From contig JAWPMW010000001.1 of assembly GCA_033344735.1 (NCBI GenBank), forward strand, positions 372,001-436,000: a DNA stretch of 64,000 bases, read 5' to 3'. The notes beneath the pieces are model-generated. The model was not told where the DNA came from, searched no databases, and saw only the letters and a list, made by a program, of their open reading frames with translations. The stretch comes from Gammaproteobacteria bacterium. Lineage in GTDB: Bacteria > Pseudomonadota > Gammaproteobacteria > UBA4575. This document shows positions 8,436-17,621 of the stretch, piece after piece (the stretch's first letter is position 1; every line of letters starts with the position of its first letter). The translations under genes and the position numbers were made by a program.

Positions 8436-9425
8436 TTATGCTCCTTCTGATTGTCCGGGTATTTTAAGGTTACTAGATACCGCTATTGCTTGAGCGACTG
8501 TATTGGCAACATTATCACTGGTTTTTCCATCGCTTAATACAACAGTACTTTCAGCAGCAATTGCACGATGTGCGTCTATTGCTTCGCGTGCTAGCTTTAA
8601 TGTCACCGCTGACTCACCTGATTCAGTTTTTGCAATATCACCAATAGTTTTCAATGCGCTTGCATCGGCTTCAGCGACCAAACGTATTGCCGTGGCTTTA
8701 CCCATGGCTTGTAAAATTTGTGCTTCCTTATCTGCTTCTGCAGCCAACACTTGTTCTGCTTTTGCTGCTTCAGCATCTAGTACGCGTGCTGCTTTTAAAC
8801 CTTCAGCCTCAGTAATAGCAGCAGTTTTAACACCTTCAGCTGTCAGGATGACTGAGCGCTTTTCGCGTTCCGCTGTCATCTGTTTTTCCATATCCTCACG
8901 AATAGACTGTGGAGGAGCGATATCTTTAATTTCATATCGTGTCACCATTACACCCCATGGATGGGTAGCTTCTGTCATGGCATTAAGTATGGTGGCATTA
9001 ATTGCGTCACGGCTTTGAAAACATTCGTCGAGTTCCATTGAACCAATTGCGTTACGCATTGTTGTCATAGCAAGTTGAATTACCGCCATTTTGTAATCGG
9101 TAACATTATTTGTTGCTGCGGCGGCATCGGTGACTTTCATAAAAAGAATGCCATCAATATTTAAGGAAATATTATCTTTGGTGATTGCTGACTGAGAAGA
9201 AATATCTAGCGCTTGCTCTTTTAGATTACGATCTGCAGCAACTGTTTGTATAAATGGAATAATAAAATTTAAACCGGACGATAGTGTCTTGTCATATTTG
9301 CCAAACGTATATATGACATAGCCACGATTTTGAGGAACAAAATGGATACCTTTTTTCAGCGTGTAAAGTAGTACTAGAGCAATCCAAAATAAAGGGCTAG
9401 AGAGAAAATCGGCAGCAAAATCCAT
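8436..9425 (-). CDS. qmcA: SPFH/Band 7 stomatin-like protein QmcA
   Basis: A 329-residue membrane-anchored SPFH protein: an N-terminal hydrophobic segment (about residues 5-25), the Band 7 domain to about residue 200 with the conserved GSMELDECFQSRDAINATI and TRYEIKDIAPP motifs, then a long coiled coil rich in Ala and Glu repeats (EGVKTAAITEAEGLKAARVL and following). It aligns along its length with E. coli QmcA, which forms high-order rings with its NfeD partner and is linked to quality control at the membrane. The nfeD gene is 2 bases downstream. The Ala/Glu repeats give the antisense strand a long spurious reading frame. Confidence 0.88.
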   Translation of the reverse strand: MDFAADFLSSPLFWIALVLLYTLKKGIHFVPQNRGYVIYTFGKYDKTLSSGLNFIIPFIQTVAADRNLKEQALDISSQSAITKDNISLNIDGILFMKVTDAAAATNNVTDYKMAVIQLAMTTMRNAIGSMELDECFQSRDAINATILNAMTEATHPWGVMVTRYEIKDIAPPQSIREDMEKQMTAEREKRSVILTAEGVKTAAITEAEGLKAARVLDAEAAKAEQVLAAEADKEAQILQAMGKATAIRLVAEADASALKTIGDIAKTESGESAVTLKLAREAIDAHRAIAAESTVVLSDGKTSDNVANTVAQAIAVSSNLKIPGQSEGA

Positions 9426-9498
9426 AGTCTTTTCCTAATTGAATGGTCTGCTAATGATAATGTATTTTTGCAAATACAGGGTAGAATATTATTATCAT

Positions 9499-9711
9499 TT
9501 AGATGAGTTGAATTTGCATTGTTGTATTAGCAAATTCGACAATATCACCAGAAAGTATTTTTTTGCGTTTTCTTGTTTCAATGGCACCATTTACTAGTAC
9601 ATGACCATCAGCAATGACAGATTTAGCTTCCGCGCCACTAGCGACAATACCTTCAAATTTGAGAATTTTGTAAAGTTCTACAGGCTCGCTAGTTATTTCG
9701 ACTACAGTCAT
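9499..9711 (-). CDS. Small S4-domain RNA-binding protein (YbcJ-like)
   Basis: A 70-residue protein consisting almost entirely of an S4 RNA-binding domain of the YbcJ type: LYKILKFEGIVASGAEAK around residues 13-30, then VNGAIETRKRKKILSGDIVEF carrying the basic loop. The family is thought to bind RNA, possibly in ribosome metabolism, but its role is not defined. It stands alone on the minus strand upstream of qmcA with a 73-base gap. No signal peptide or other domain is present. Confidence 0.82.
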   Translation of the reverse strand: MTVVEITSEPVELYKILKFEGIVASGAEAKSVIADGHVLVNGAIETRKRKKILSGDIVEFANTTMQIQLI

Positions 9712-9893
9712 AGCAATTTGGATATTGAATGTATTCTTATGGTAAATGCAGTGTGGTGTTAGGTATTAATAAATGTAATTCAAATTTCATATTAATGCTA
9801 AATAAAGTTAGTCAAACAAGATGAGTGACTTGTCATGCATTTGAATTCAATATTTGATGTCTAAATGATGCTTTTTGTTAGGTATGAGTAAAC

Positions 9894-10310
9894 TCATGCC
9901 CAGCCGAGCTGCTCCAAGCTAATAGTGTCATTCCATATTTTAGTCATATGTTTGAGTAACCCATTCTCAAATTGCATTGCGTAGACATAGTCTGCTGCAA
10001 TAGTCTTTCCAGTAGGATCGACGGGGCCTCCAGGACCAGTTTGCGTGCCATGAAATACTGCGAATGCGGTAACGCATTGACGCTCTTCATCTTCTGAAAA
10101 ACTCTTTATTTCATAGTGTCCGTCCGGTATGGGTGTCAGCAGATTCTTCATCCATTCGGTATAATTTTCTAAAGTGTCAATGTCAGCAAGTACTCCTGAC
10201 TGCGCGGAAAATGTAGCTCCAGACTGGCAGAATGACTGGCAAGCCTTCCAGCCTTTGCCAGACTCACAAGCTTCAAAAAAATCTCTTGCAGTGTCTATTA
10301 TGTTACTCAT
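9894..10310 (-). CDS. SnoaL/NTF2-like fold protein
   Basis: A 138-residue protein of the NTF2-like/SnoaL superfamily, a cone-shaped alpha+beta fold used by polyketide cyclases, ester hydrolases and many proteins of unknown function. Recognisable features are the N-terminal helix with ARDFFEACESGKGWKAC, a middle LENYTEWMKNLLTPIPDG, and the GLLKHMTKIWND segment near the C-terminus. No catalytic residues can be assigned with confidence. It is isolated, flanked by about 150-180 bases of non-coding sequence on both sides, with no obvious partner gene. Confidence 0.72.
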   Translation of the reverse strand: MSNIIDTARDFFEACESGKGWKACQSFCQSGATFSAQSGVLADIDTLENYTEWMKNLLTPIPDGHYEIKSFSEDEERQCVTAFAVFHGTQTGPGGPVDPTGKTIAADYVYAMQFENGLLKHMTKIWNDTISLEQLGWA

Positions 10311-10459
10311 TTAATTATCTCCACTTGGCTAAAGTTCTTGAAATCTAAAGGCCATCATCAATATTTTTTAATTGCAGGTTACATTATACATCGCAGTTGA
10401 GCGAAAGGGCGTGCGTGTAACGGGTGTCATGGCATGCAGTGGCGAACTTGAATGGATTC

Positions 10460-10843
10460 TTAGGAGGTCTGGTTAATTTTAGATTTAACATAGCGATCAA
10501 ATAACCAAAATAACACAGTGATAAACACGAAAAACCCCAAAGCCCCAGGAAGGCCACCCAGTATTAAATTATCTGACAGGGTAGTAAAAACAATTAAAAA
10601 TAGAATACATGTACCCATCCAACTTCTGACTGCATAAATTGCCCATTGTCTCATCCCCCATAAACCAATTGCTGAGACAAGTGCTGAAATACCATATAGA
10701 AATGCAATAACACCAATGAATTTAGGCGTCTCTGATGATTGATCTGAGATTATCATCCAGGCATTTCCAAAGCCTGATATTGTCAACCAACCTAAGAAGA
10801 TTGCGCTAATTGTTATACCAATTGGACGTTTCATATAAAACAC
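10460..10843 (-). CDS. Small four-helix membrane protein, unknown function
   Basis: I do not recognise this 127-residue protein. It has four hydrophobic segments (about residues 8-30, 38-60, 68-92 and 95-118) with a short basic C-terminal tail. The N-terminal KRPIGITISAIFLGW resembles small polytopic proteins of unknown function found beside various accessory genes. There is no signal peptidase site and no charged residue inside the helices that would suggest transport. It is single, with about 150 bases before the next gene on either side. Confidence 0.65.
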   Translation of the reverse strand: MFYMKRPIGITISAIFLGWLTISGFGNAWMIISDQSSETPKFIGVIAFLYGISALVSAIGLWGMRQWAIYAVRSWMGTCILFLIVFTTLSDNLILGGLPGALGFFVFITVLFWLFDRYVKSKINQTS

Positions 10844-11005
10844 ATAACGGTTGAGCTAACAGGCGACCAGTTGAGTGACTTGTCAGCGGTCACATATCTG
10901 CTAGGCAGGTTTAAGAAATTCAATAATATTTTAAATATTGATAATTAATAGATAACAAGTTTAATTACTTGGGTAAATTAAGTCTAGTTGCACTTTGTTT
11001 GTTGA

Positions 11006-12187
11006 TTAGATGAGTAATATTTGTAAGCCGGCTGTTAATTTTTCTATGCCTTGTTTGACTGTAGCACTGGTTAATGCCCCATAAGATATTCTTAAATAAG
11101 CGCCATTTGAGGCTTCAAATGCACTGCCAGGTATAGTCGCCACACCGAATTTTTCTATGAGTTGTTTGGCAATAGTGAAATCGTCTTTTTTCGTATTTAA
11201 TTTTATAAATATATAAAAAGCACCTTCAGATACTGCAGGTGTTTTGAGTAAATTAGTCTGGTTGATATGTTCTAAGCAAACATCTCTGGATTTCTCTATT
11301 TCTTTTAAATGGTTTTCAATGTACGAATAAGGTGCACGATGTGCGCCATGTGCAGCATATTGTGAAATGATTGTCGGCGAGATCAATACTGTGTCTTGGA
11401 CCTTTCTTAATGAGGCAAACATTTGGCTAGGTATAACCATGTAACCTACGCGCCAGCCTGCAAAGCCATAGGCTTTTGATAGTGAATACAAACTAATGGT
11501 ATGTGCTTCTGAATTGTTTAATGATGCTGGTGAAAAATGCTTTCGGTCTTCGTATAAAAAATCTTCATAAGCTTCATCTGAAATATGATAAATGCCATGT
11601 TTTGCGCATAGTTGATTAATTGCAGTTAATTCTTCTTGTGTATAAACAGCGCCGGTGGGGTTGTTAGGTGAAACAGTGACAATTGCACGAGTCTTATTAG
11701 TGATGGTGCTTTTAATATGGTCAATATCAGGGTGATAGTTATCAAGTGTGGGCACTAATACAGGTGTGGCATCAGCTAATCGAATTGCCATTTCATGATT
11801 AAAATAATACGGTGTGAGTAGAATAATCTCATCGCCTGGATCAGCAATTGCAACCATTAGAGAGCTAAATGCCATGTTAGAGCCGGCAGTCACAAAGACT
11901 TTACTTTTTTGATTAATGCTGATGTTGTTTCTTGCGTGTAATTTTTCAGCTAATGTTTGTGTTAATTCTGGAATGCCTTCAACAGGGCCATATGCATTTA
12001 GCTTGTTTGAATTTAATTGTTTTTGAATTTCATCATAGGCTTGTTGTGGTGGTCCATAGTAGGCAACACCTTGACCTAATGAAATTGTGCCCGAATGTTT
12101 TCGTGCAAGCTGTGTAATGGTGGGGATGATTGGTGTTTGAACCGCATATACGCGCTTGCTTTGAATTTTTTTGATTAATTCATCCAT
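11006..12187 (-). CDS. PLP-dependent class I/II aminotransferase
   Basis: A 393-residue fold-type I aminotransferase. Landmarks in order: the N-terminal SLGQGVAYYGPP, the AGSNMAFSSL cofactor phosphate region, the VSPNNPTGAVYT motif with the substrate/PLP-binding Asn, the Asp of ISDEAYEDF that pairs with the pyridine nitrogen, and the Schiff-base lysine in SLSKAYGFAGWRVGY. The C-terminal Arg of YLRISYG should bind the substrate carboxylate. The specific amino donor cannot be told; aspartate-, alanine- and aromatic-type members share this layout. It is the last gene of the minus-strand VWA/J-domain/NorD-like run, 15 bases after the NorD-like gene, so it may be co-transcribed with it. Confidence 0.85.
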   Translation of the reverse strand: MDELIKKIQSKRVYAVQTPIIPTITQLARKHSGTISLGQGVAYYGPPQQAYDEIQKQLNSNKLNAYGPVEGIPELTQTLAEKLHARNNISINQKSKVFVTAGSNMAFSSLMVAIADPGDEIILLTPYYFNHEMAIRLADATPVLVPTLDNYHPDIDHIKSTITNKTRAIVTVSPNNPTGAVYTQEELTAINQLCAKHGIYHISDEAYEDFLYEDRKHFSPASLNNSEAHTISLYSLSKAYGFAGWRVGYMVIPSQMFASLRKVQDTVLISPTIISQYAAHGAHRAPYSYIENHLKEIEKSRDVCLEHINQTNLLKTPAVSEGAFYIFIKLNTKKDDFTIAKQLIEKFGVATIPGSAFEASNGAYLRISYGALTSATVKQGIEKLTAGLQILLI

Positions 12188-12202
12188 GAACTTATACCCC
12201 CC

Positions 12203-14467
12203 TTACATTGTTATGCGTCGATAAATATCTGAAACTTTGTAAGGCAGTTTGTCGACTTGATCAACAATAGTGAAATTCACAGGGCCATACATATATTGCA
12301 AATAGTCCATTGCTTCATCATCAATTGTGATGCAAAAAGGATAAATGCCCAGGAATTTAGATTCTATTAATGCTCGACGTGTATCTTCTATACCATAGGC
12401 GCCTCGATAGCCATCTTGGTCATCGGGTCTGCCGTCTGATAATGTGATTAATACTTTTGTCTTGGCTTCTACACAGGATAATAATTTTGATAGATGTCGT
12501 ATTGCTGCACCCATACGCGTGTAATCTTGCGGCTTAATATTGGCGATTCGGTCTTTTACTGTCGCAGAATAGCTTTCTTCAAAGTCTTTAATTTTATATA
12601 AGTCGCAACGACGATGAGTTAATCCAGAAAAACCATAAATTGCATAGCGGTCACCTAGCACCTCTAGTGATTCACATAACAATACTAATGCTTCGCGCTC
12701 CATGTCGTTAATCCAGCCTGAAGTCGAACCGCTCATATCCACCATAAACATGACCGCAATATTGCGATCGACCTTGCGTTGTTTGATAAACAGATTCTGA
12801 CTTACTTCTTCTCCATTTATCATATCTGCATAAGATGAAATGATGGCATCTAAGTCAATATCTTCTCCATAAGGTTGTTTGCGTACTCTTCTGTCTTCAT
12901 CACGTAATGCTTCAAAGGTTCTATGTAAATGCTTTAATAAACTTCGGTGTTTATTTAATGTTTGCTCTACAAAGTCTGAAGGTTTGCCTTCGACATCTAT
13001 TTCGCGAAGATGACACCATTCTTTTCGATATTTTTGTCTTGAATGGTCCCACTCATCGTATAGGAAAACTTCACCTGAGCCAGAGCGAATATTAATATTG
13101 TCTTGTATATCTTCGCCATTGCCCGTTTTGTATGCATTGTCATCAACAGGTGATAAATAATCATCGGGTATTTCACCTAAGTCTTGTTGAATAGATTCTA
13201 ATAATTCTTGAATATTTTCAGGCGGGTCTATTGAATCGCCATTTAATTCTAATTCATAACGATAACCATCGGGCATTTCGTCGTCTTCAATTTCTCGTAC
13301 TTCAAAACGATTTCCATCTTGTCCGTCGTCTACAGGCATGTCTTGGTTATTACCTATAGATTCTTTCTGTAATTCGTCTAATGCGAGTTTTAATTCTTCT
13401 TTGTCCTGGTCAATACGTTCATTCATTGTTTGTCTAGCAAGGTCAGGATTCAAAACGCCCTGATAGAGTGTGTCTTGGGGAATGAAGTCGTGATCATAGA
13501 GTTCATATAGTAGGCGTGCTGTATCATGTGCAGAAGCTTCTTCTGATGACAAGGTCTTGATTGCACTTTGCCAAGGTAGAGAAAGATCTTTTGCGACTAA
13601 TAAAGAACTGAATTTTTCTATTGCTCGGCCAATGCCAGGTAATTCACGTTTAATGTTGGCGTCTAGGCGAACTGTCTCAAGCTTATGAAACAAATCAATT
13701 GCTTTTTGTTTGTCGGCAAAGTTGGCTACTAATTGTTGAATGTCCACACGCCAGGTGCCATACCAAGTTTGCGCCCATTGATGCACAGCAATTGATTTGT
13801 AAAGCGCAAAGTTATCATCGCGACTTTTAAACGTAGCAATATTTTCAGGAAGATGAATTACTTCAGTATCTGTAAATAATTGTTCGCCTTGCTCAAGTTT
13901 TAATGCTCGACCATTTAGACCGGTAATAATACTTTCAATAATGCGACTGATTTCATCAAAGCTGACTGACGTTGGCGCAATTGCAAATGAATCAACGTAT
14001 TCATCGACCGCTTGCATAGCGGCGATGCAGTCATTGAGTCCTTTAGTAGTGTGTATTTTTAATAAATGAGTAACCCATGCCTGCCAGTTTTCTTCGTCGA
14101 CCACTCTTAAGCTATAGGGTGCGTAGTGACAAAAATTAAAAGCAAGCTCAACATTGGTGAGTGCAATGGAGTCTATCGATTCTAAAAAGCGTTCTTGATC
14201 AGCCAGGCTGAAATTCACTAATGCTTGGGCTGGCTCAAACACACTGTTATGTGTTGATAATATTGGCTCAACTAGTAATTCTAAGCGTAATTGCAGTTCG
14301 CGTTCACCCATCCCGCCAAAGGAAGAACTATTTTGGTTTTTGCCTGTGCGTACAGGTGAGCGAATATAACCGCCGTCTTTAGAATATGATTTAACTTGGT
14401 ATTCTGGTTGGTCATCAATTACTGTCTCATTAGACTTTTTTTTACGCTGCCAAAATTTAAAATTCAT
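12203..14467 (-). CDS. NorD-like protein with C-terminal von Willebrand factor A domain
   Basis: A 754-residue cytoplasmic protein related to NorD/CbbO, which work with a MoxR-type AAA+ ATPase to insert or activate metal cofactors of enzymes such as nitric oxide reductase or Rubisco. The N-terminal 350 residues are helical. An acidic, low-complexity middle section (about 350-470) follows. The C-terminal VWA domain has a complete MIDAS: DMSGS at 577-581, the Thr of DYTRMGAA and the Asp of LSDGRPDD. No norB, norC or norQ is in the window, so nitric oxide reductase activation is not supported here. The gene follows the J-domain gene by 5 bases. Confidence 0.83.
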   Translation of the reverse strand: MNFKFWQRKKKSNETVIDDQPEYQVKSYSKDGGYIRSPVRTGKNQNSSSFGGMGERELQLRLELLVEPILSTHNSVFEPAQALVNFSLADQERFLESIDSIALTNVELAFNFCHYAPYSLRVVDEENWQAWVTHLLKIHTTKGLNDCIAAMQAVDEYVDSFAIAPTSVSFDEISRIIESIITGLNGRALKLEQGEQLFTDTEVIHLPENIATFKSRDDNFALYKSIAVHQWAQTWYGTWRVDIQQLVANFADKQKAIDLFHKLETVRLDANIKRELPGIGRAIEKFSSLLVAKDLSLPWQSAIKTLSSEEASAHDTARLLYELYDHDFIPQDTLYQGVLNPDLARQTMNERIDQDKEELKLALDELQKESIGNNQDMPVDDGQDGNRFEVREIEDDEMPDGYRYELELNGDSIDPPENIQELLESIQQDLGEIPDDYLSPVDDNAYKTGNGEDIQDNINIRSGSGEVFLYDEWDHSRQKYRKEWCHLREIDVEGKPSDFVEQTLNKHRSLLKHLHRTFEALRDEDRRVRKQPYGEDIDLDAIISSYADMINGEEVSQNLFIKQRKVDRNIAVMFMVDMSGSTSGWINDMEREALVLLCESLEVLGDRYAIYGFSGLTHRRCDLYKIKDFEESYSATVKDRIANIKPQDYTRMGAAIRHLSKLLSCVEAKTKVLITLSDGRPDDQDGYRGAYGIEDTRRALIESKFLGIYPFCITIDDEAMDYLQYMYGPVNFTIVDQVDKLPYKVSDIYRRITM

Positions 14468-14472
14468 GAAGT

Positions 14473-15204
14473 TTAATCAGCATGTTGATTAATTAATAAA
14501 TCTTTAGCTTGATTGATTTTTGTCGCTAGATAACTAGAGCCGCCTCTGTCTGGGTGCAGTTTTTGAATCAATCGTTTATGTGCAGCAATTATCGTATTTT
14601 TGTCAGCTCCAGATTCTATTCCAAGAATAGCATAAGCTTCTTGTTCGGAGAGTTGAGAATTACTGCTTGCGCCGCTATTGGGTTGAGATGAGTAATCTTG
14701 TTCTGTACGCCATGTTGTACCGTGTGTGCGATCAAGATAATTTTCTAATAATAATCGAGAGTCCTCATCATTATTACTATATAGCTTACGCAACTGAAGT
14801 AGTTCTTCTAAGGATAAATTATCTAGTTTATGTCCAGCAAATAATCCTGTCTTAACAATGCCAGATAATTTTCCTGAGTCGTGATCTAGCTGCATTTGTA
14901 AATATTCAGTTTCAACTTGTGATGTTTGGCCGCTACTGGGTTTGTTGCCTCCCAATGAGTTAGCAACTTTTTGCAATATGGGTAAATACGCAACTAAACC
15001 TATAATACGTTGCAACGCTGGAATTAATGCACCAGCCAAAGCAAAAAGCCAATGCAATTTTCCTGTAGCAACAAGACCGAGTAATACTACACCGACAAGT
15101 AACATCATATATTGCCAGCGCTTATTAGCTGGTTGTTTTTTAACCCAACGATATAATAGTAGCGCTAATATTATCGCTGCGATGATTAAAATAATTCTTG
15201 CCAT
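14473..15204 (-). CDS. Membrane-anchored J-domain protein
   Basis: A 243-residue protein with an N-terminal transmembrane segment (about residues 3-18), a second hydrophobic block (about 32-75), a linker and a C-terminal J domain of about 55 residues. The J domain begins AYAILGIESGADKNTI and contains the HPD tripeptide in KLHPDRGG, required to stimulate DnaK ATPase. The linker carries a conserved-looking segment with LQLRKLYSNNDEDSRLLLENYLDR. It should recruit DnaK to the inner membrane. It sits between two VWA genes in the same direction (gaps 22 and 5 bases), suggesting chaperone-assisted work with them. Confidence 0.84.
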   Translation of the reverse strand: MARIILIIAAIILALLLYRWVKKQPANKRWQYMMLLVGVVLLGLVATGKLHWLFALAGALIPALQRIIGLVAYLPILQKVANSLGGNKPSSGQTSQVETEYLQMQLDHDSGKLSGIVKTGLFAGHKLDNLSLEELLQLRKLYSNNDEDSRLLLENYLDRTHGTTWRTEQDYSSQPNSGASSNSQLSEQEAYAILGIESGADKNTIIAAHKRLIQKLHPDRGGSSYLATKINQAKDLLINQHAD

Positions 15205-15226
15205 AATTGTTAACTAGCTTTGTTTT

Positions 15227-15937
15227 TTACTTTGATTGTTTAGGCAGTTGTTTAATTATAGTACGAGCAATAGTGTTGCCTTGTTGTGAATGTTTTTGTA
15301 ATGCCTCGAAACCACCAACTGCAAACGTTGCAACAGCGCATAATAATTCTTTTAACTGTGCGACACTATTATGGTCAAATGAGCAATAAGCACCATTGCT
15401 GAGTTGAGCGATATGTTGAAAGGCATTTTTTGCAGCATCATCATTACCCTCATGAAATACAAACACTGGCACGCCTAGCATACCTAGTTTCCCAGCGACT
15501 GCACCAACTTGGTCGATTGATTCTTCAAAACTATCACTGACTAATACTACTGCTTTAATTTTCTGTTTAACACAACTATTAATTGCATACTCAAGTGTAC
15601 GTTTAATTTGTGTCTGACCAGCGAGACATCGTACCTGTAGCATCTGATCACGCAGCTTGTTAGCATTGTTACTCCAGTCAAATGATTTAAATTCATTGTA
15701 GCCACGGTAGTAGCAAAGCGAGATTTCAAGATTACCAATTTCTTGCGTGCTCATGAACATATCTGCTTGGATCTGGCATGCCATATCCCAAGCATGTTCT
15801 CGGCTAGCAGTAGCATCCATGGCAAACAGAAGTCGGCCAGTATTTTTATTTCCCTCATGCGGTACAATTTCATCAGATTTTTTAAGAAAATCTTGTACCG
15901 ATAGTGAATTAGAACGGGTAAGCTGGTCTTTTGCCAT
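15227..15937 (-). CDS. Small von Willebrand factor A domain protein
   Basis: A 236-residue soluble protein that is essentially one VWA domain. The core strand LLFAMDATASREHAWDMA near residues 36-53 supplies a variant MIDAS (DxTxS rather than DxSxS); the later VLVSDSFEESIDQV carries the Asp-bearing loop. There is no signal peptide. It is the first gene of the minus-strand run with the J-domain and NorD-like genes, and it is divergent from the DUF4139 gene (85 bases between starts). The same three-protein neighbourhood is, as far as I recall, common in gammaproteobacteria, but no function is established for the trio. Confidence 0.82.
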   Translation of the reverse strand: MAKDQLTRSNSLSVQDFLKKSDEIVPHEGNKNTGRLLFAMDATASREHAWDMACQIQADMFMSTQEIGNLEISLCYYRGYNEFKSFDWSNNANKLRDQMLQVRCLAGQTQIKRTLEYAINSCVKQKIKAVVLVSDSFEESIDQVGAVAGKLGMLGVPVFVFHEGNDDAAKNAFQHIAQLSNGAYCSFDHNSVAQLKELLCAVATFAVGGFEALQKHSQQGNTIARTIIKQLPKQSK

Positions 15938-16022
15938 ATCAAATGATTTTAATAGTTTTGCTAAACCTTTTCTGGGCGGATTGGTCTATTGGTATGCCTA
16001 TTATTATAGAAGGAGCATAAGA

Positions 16023-17489
16023 ATGCAGCAGTTGATGATCAAACACCACTCACTTTTCATGCAATTTTATTTATTAATACTGTTCCTGGCTATTAGCTTA
16101 TGCACCGTTAATGCAACAGAGATCAAATCCACCATTGAAGATCAGCAAGAATTATCACTTACAGTTTATAACCAAGATTTAGCGTTGATTCGAGATGTGC
16201 GTAAAGTTGGATTAAATAAGGGTATTAATAGAATTGCTGTAAGAGAAGTTAGTGCACAAATTAGACCAGAAACAGCAATTATTACCAGTTTATCGCATCC
16301 TGATTCGCTGTCTTTGCTTGAACAAAATTTTGATTATGATTTGTTAACACCGCAACAGCTATTACAAAAATATGTAGGAAAACAAGTACGAGTTATAAAA
16401 ACTCATCCCACCACTGGTGCGGAAAAAGAAGTGCAGGCAACTGTGTTAAGTGCCAATAATGGTGTGGTTTTAAAAATTGGTGATCGCATAGAGACGGGTG
16501 CACCCGGACGTATTGTTTATGACAAAGTCCCAAGTAATTTACGTGATCGCCCAACTTTATCAATTCTTGCTAATAATAAAGTAGGCAGTAAGCAAACGCT
16601 TGAGTTAAGTTATTTGTCAGGAGGTCTAAGCTGGAAAGCAGACTATGTGGCTAAATTGGATAAAGATGAAAAACACTTGGACTTAAATGGTTGGGTGACA
16701 TTAAATAACCAAAGTGGTGCTAGCTATAATAATGCAAAATTACAATTAGTGGCTGGTGATGTTAATCGCGTTTATGAACCTCGTGCTATGCAGCATAGAG
16801 ATGTGAGAACGATGAAGTCTATGGCTGCTGATAGTGTGAATGAAATGGCAGAAGAGAGTTTATTTGAATATCATTTATACACGCTAGGCCATAAGACTGA
16901 TGTTTTGCAAAATCAAACAAAGCAAGTTGCATTGTTAACTGCGAGTAAAGTCCCTGTCGATAAAGAATTTCTTCTAACAGGTAATCAACATTACTACTAT
17001 AACAAGTATGGCGTCATAGCAGATAAGCTTAAGGTTGGAGTGTTTGTTGAATTCAAGAATGAAAAGAAAAATGATTTAGGTATTGCCTTACCTAAAGGTA
17101 TTGTTAGAGTTTACAAAAATGATTCTTCAGGTAATTCTCAGTTTATTGGTGAAGATCGTATTGATCATACGCCAAAAGATGAAACAATTCGTTTGAAACT
17201 GGGTGATGCGTTCGATATTACTGCAAATAAAAAGCAAATGACTTATAAGAAAGAATCTGCATTTGGAAAATATAAACATGCAGCTAGTTCTAGTTATGAG
17301 ATTGAAATTCATAATGCTAAAGAAGAAGATGTTGTTGTTAAAGTACTTGAGCCAGTACCGGGAGATTGGAAAATGCTGGAAAGTAATTTAGAGCATGAGA
17401 AGGTGAATGCTCATACAGCACAATGGCTGGTAAAAGTGCCAGCGGAGAAGAGAGTTACCTTGAGTTATAAAGTGTTGGTGAGATATTAA
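16023..17489 (+). CDS. DUF4139 domain-containing exported protein
   Basis: A 488-residue exported protein with a C-terminal DUF4139 domain. I place the start at the ATG at 16023 because AGGAG at 16011-16015 precedes it and a signal peptide begins there (hydrophobic core FYLLILFLAISLC, likely cleavage after NA near residue 31). The open frame extends further upstream, but that part is antisense to the divergent VWA gene and carries no signal. DUF4139 features include the SYLSGGLSWKADYVAKL segment and the C-terminal YKVLVRY strand. The family is beta-rich and periplasmic or surface-associated, with no assigned function. Confidence 0.8.
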   Translation: MQQLMIKHHSLFMQFYLLILFLAISLCTVNATEIKSTIEDQQELSLTVYNQDLALIRDVRKVGLNKGINRIAVREVSAQIRPETAIITSLSHPDSLSLLEQNFDYDLLTPQQLLQKYVGKQVRVIKTHPTTGAEKEVQATVLSANNGVVLKIGDRIETGAPGRIVYDKVPSNLRDRPTLSILANNKVGSKQTLELSYLSGGLSWKADYVAKLDKDEKHLDLNGWVTLNNQSGASYNNAKLQLVAGDVNRVYEPRAMQHRDVRTMKSMAADSVNEMAEESLFEYHLYTLGHKTDVLQNQTKQVALLTASKVPVDKEFLLTGNQHYYYNKYGVIADKLKVGVFVEFKNEKKNDLGIALPKGIVRVYKNDSSGNSQFIGEDRIDHTPKDETIRLKLGDAFDITANKKQMTYKKESAFGKYKHAASSSYEIEIHNAKEEDVVVKVLEPVPGDWKMLESNLEHEKVNAHTAQWLVKVPAEKRVTLSYKVLVRY

Positions 17490-17621
17490 TGTTTAGTTTA
17501 GCTTCGTCTCTATGATTTGCGCTTGCGTATATATGACAGGTTTGGCCTGATTTATACCTTATTTTAGTACGATTTTTTTAGAAAGTGGTAAGCTGCTTCT
17601 TGAATTACTAAATTGTCTTAA

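Noticed and set aside
8503-9018. Long plus-strand ORF of 171 codons across qmcA.
   Set aside because: It is the antisense shadow of the Ala/Glu-rich coiled coil of qmcA, with no RBS and Ala/Ser-biased composition.
9712-11005. Integron-type attC sites around the SnoaL-like and membrane protein genes (GTTAGGT words near 9757 and 9878).
   Set aside because: No matching RYYYAAC partner is present at attC distance, the hairpin structure is missing, and there is no integrase or further cassette.
12203-14467. Nitric oxide reductase activation protein NorD in the strict sense.
   Set aside because: No norB, norC or norQ is in the window, and the neighbours are a J-domain and a second VWA protein; only family-level similarity is claimed.
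15747-16022. 92-codon N-terminal extension of the DUF4139 gene.
   Set aside because: It is antisense to the VWA gene; the Shine-Dalgarno and signal peptide both place the start at 16023.
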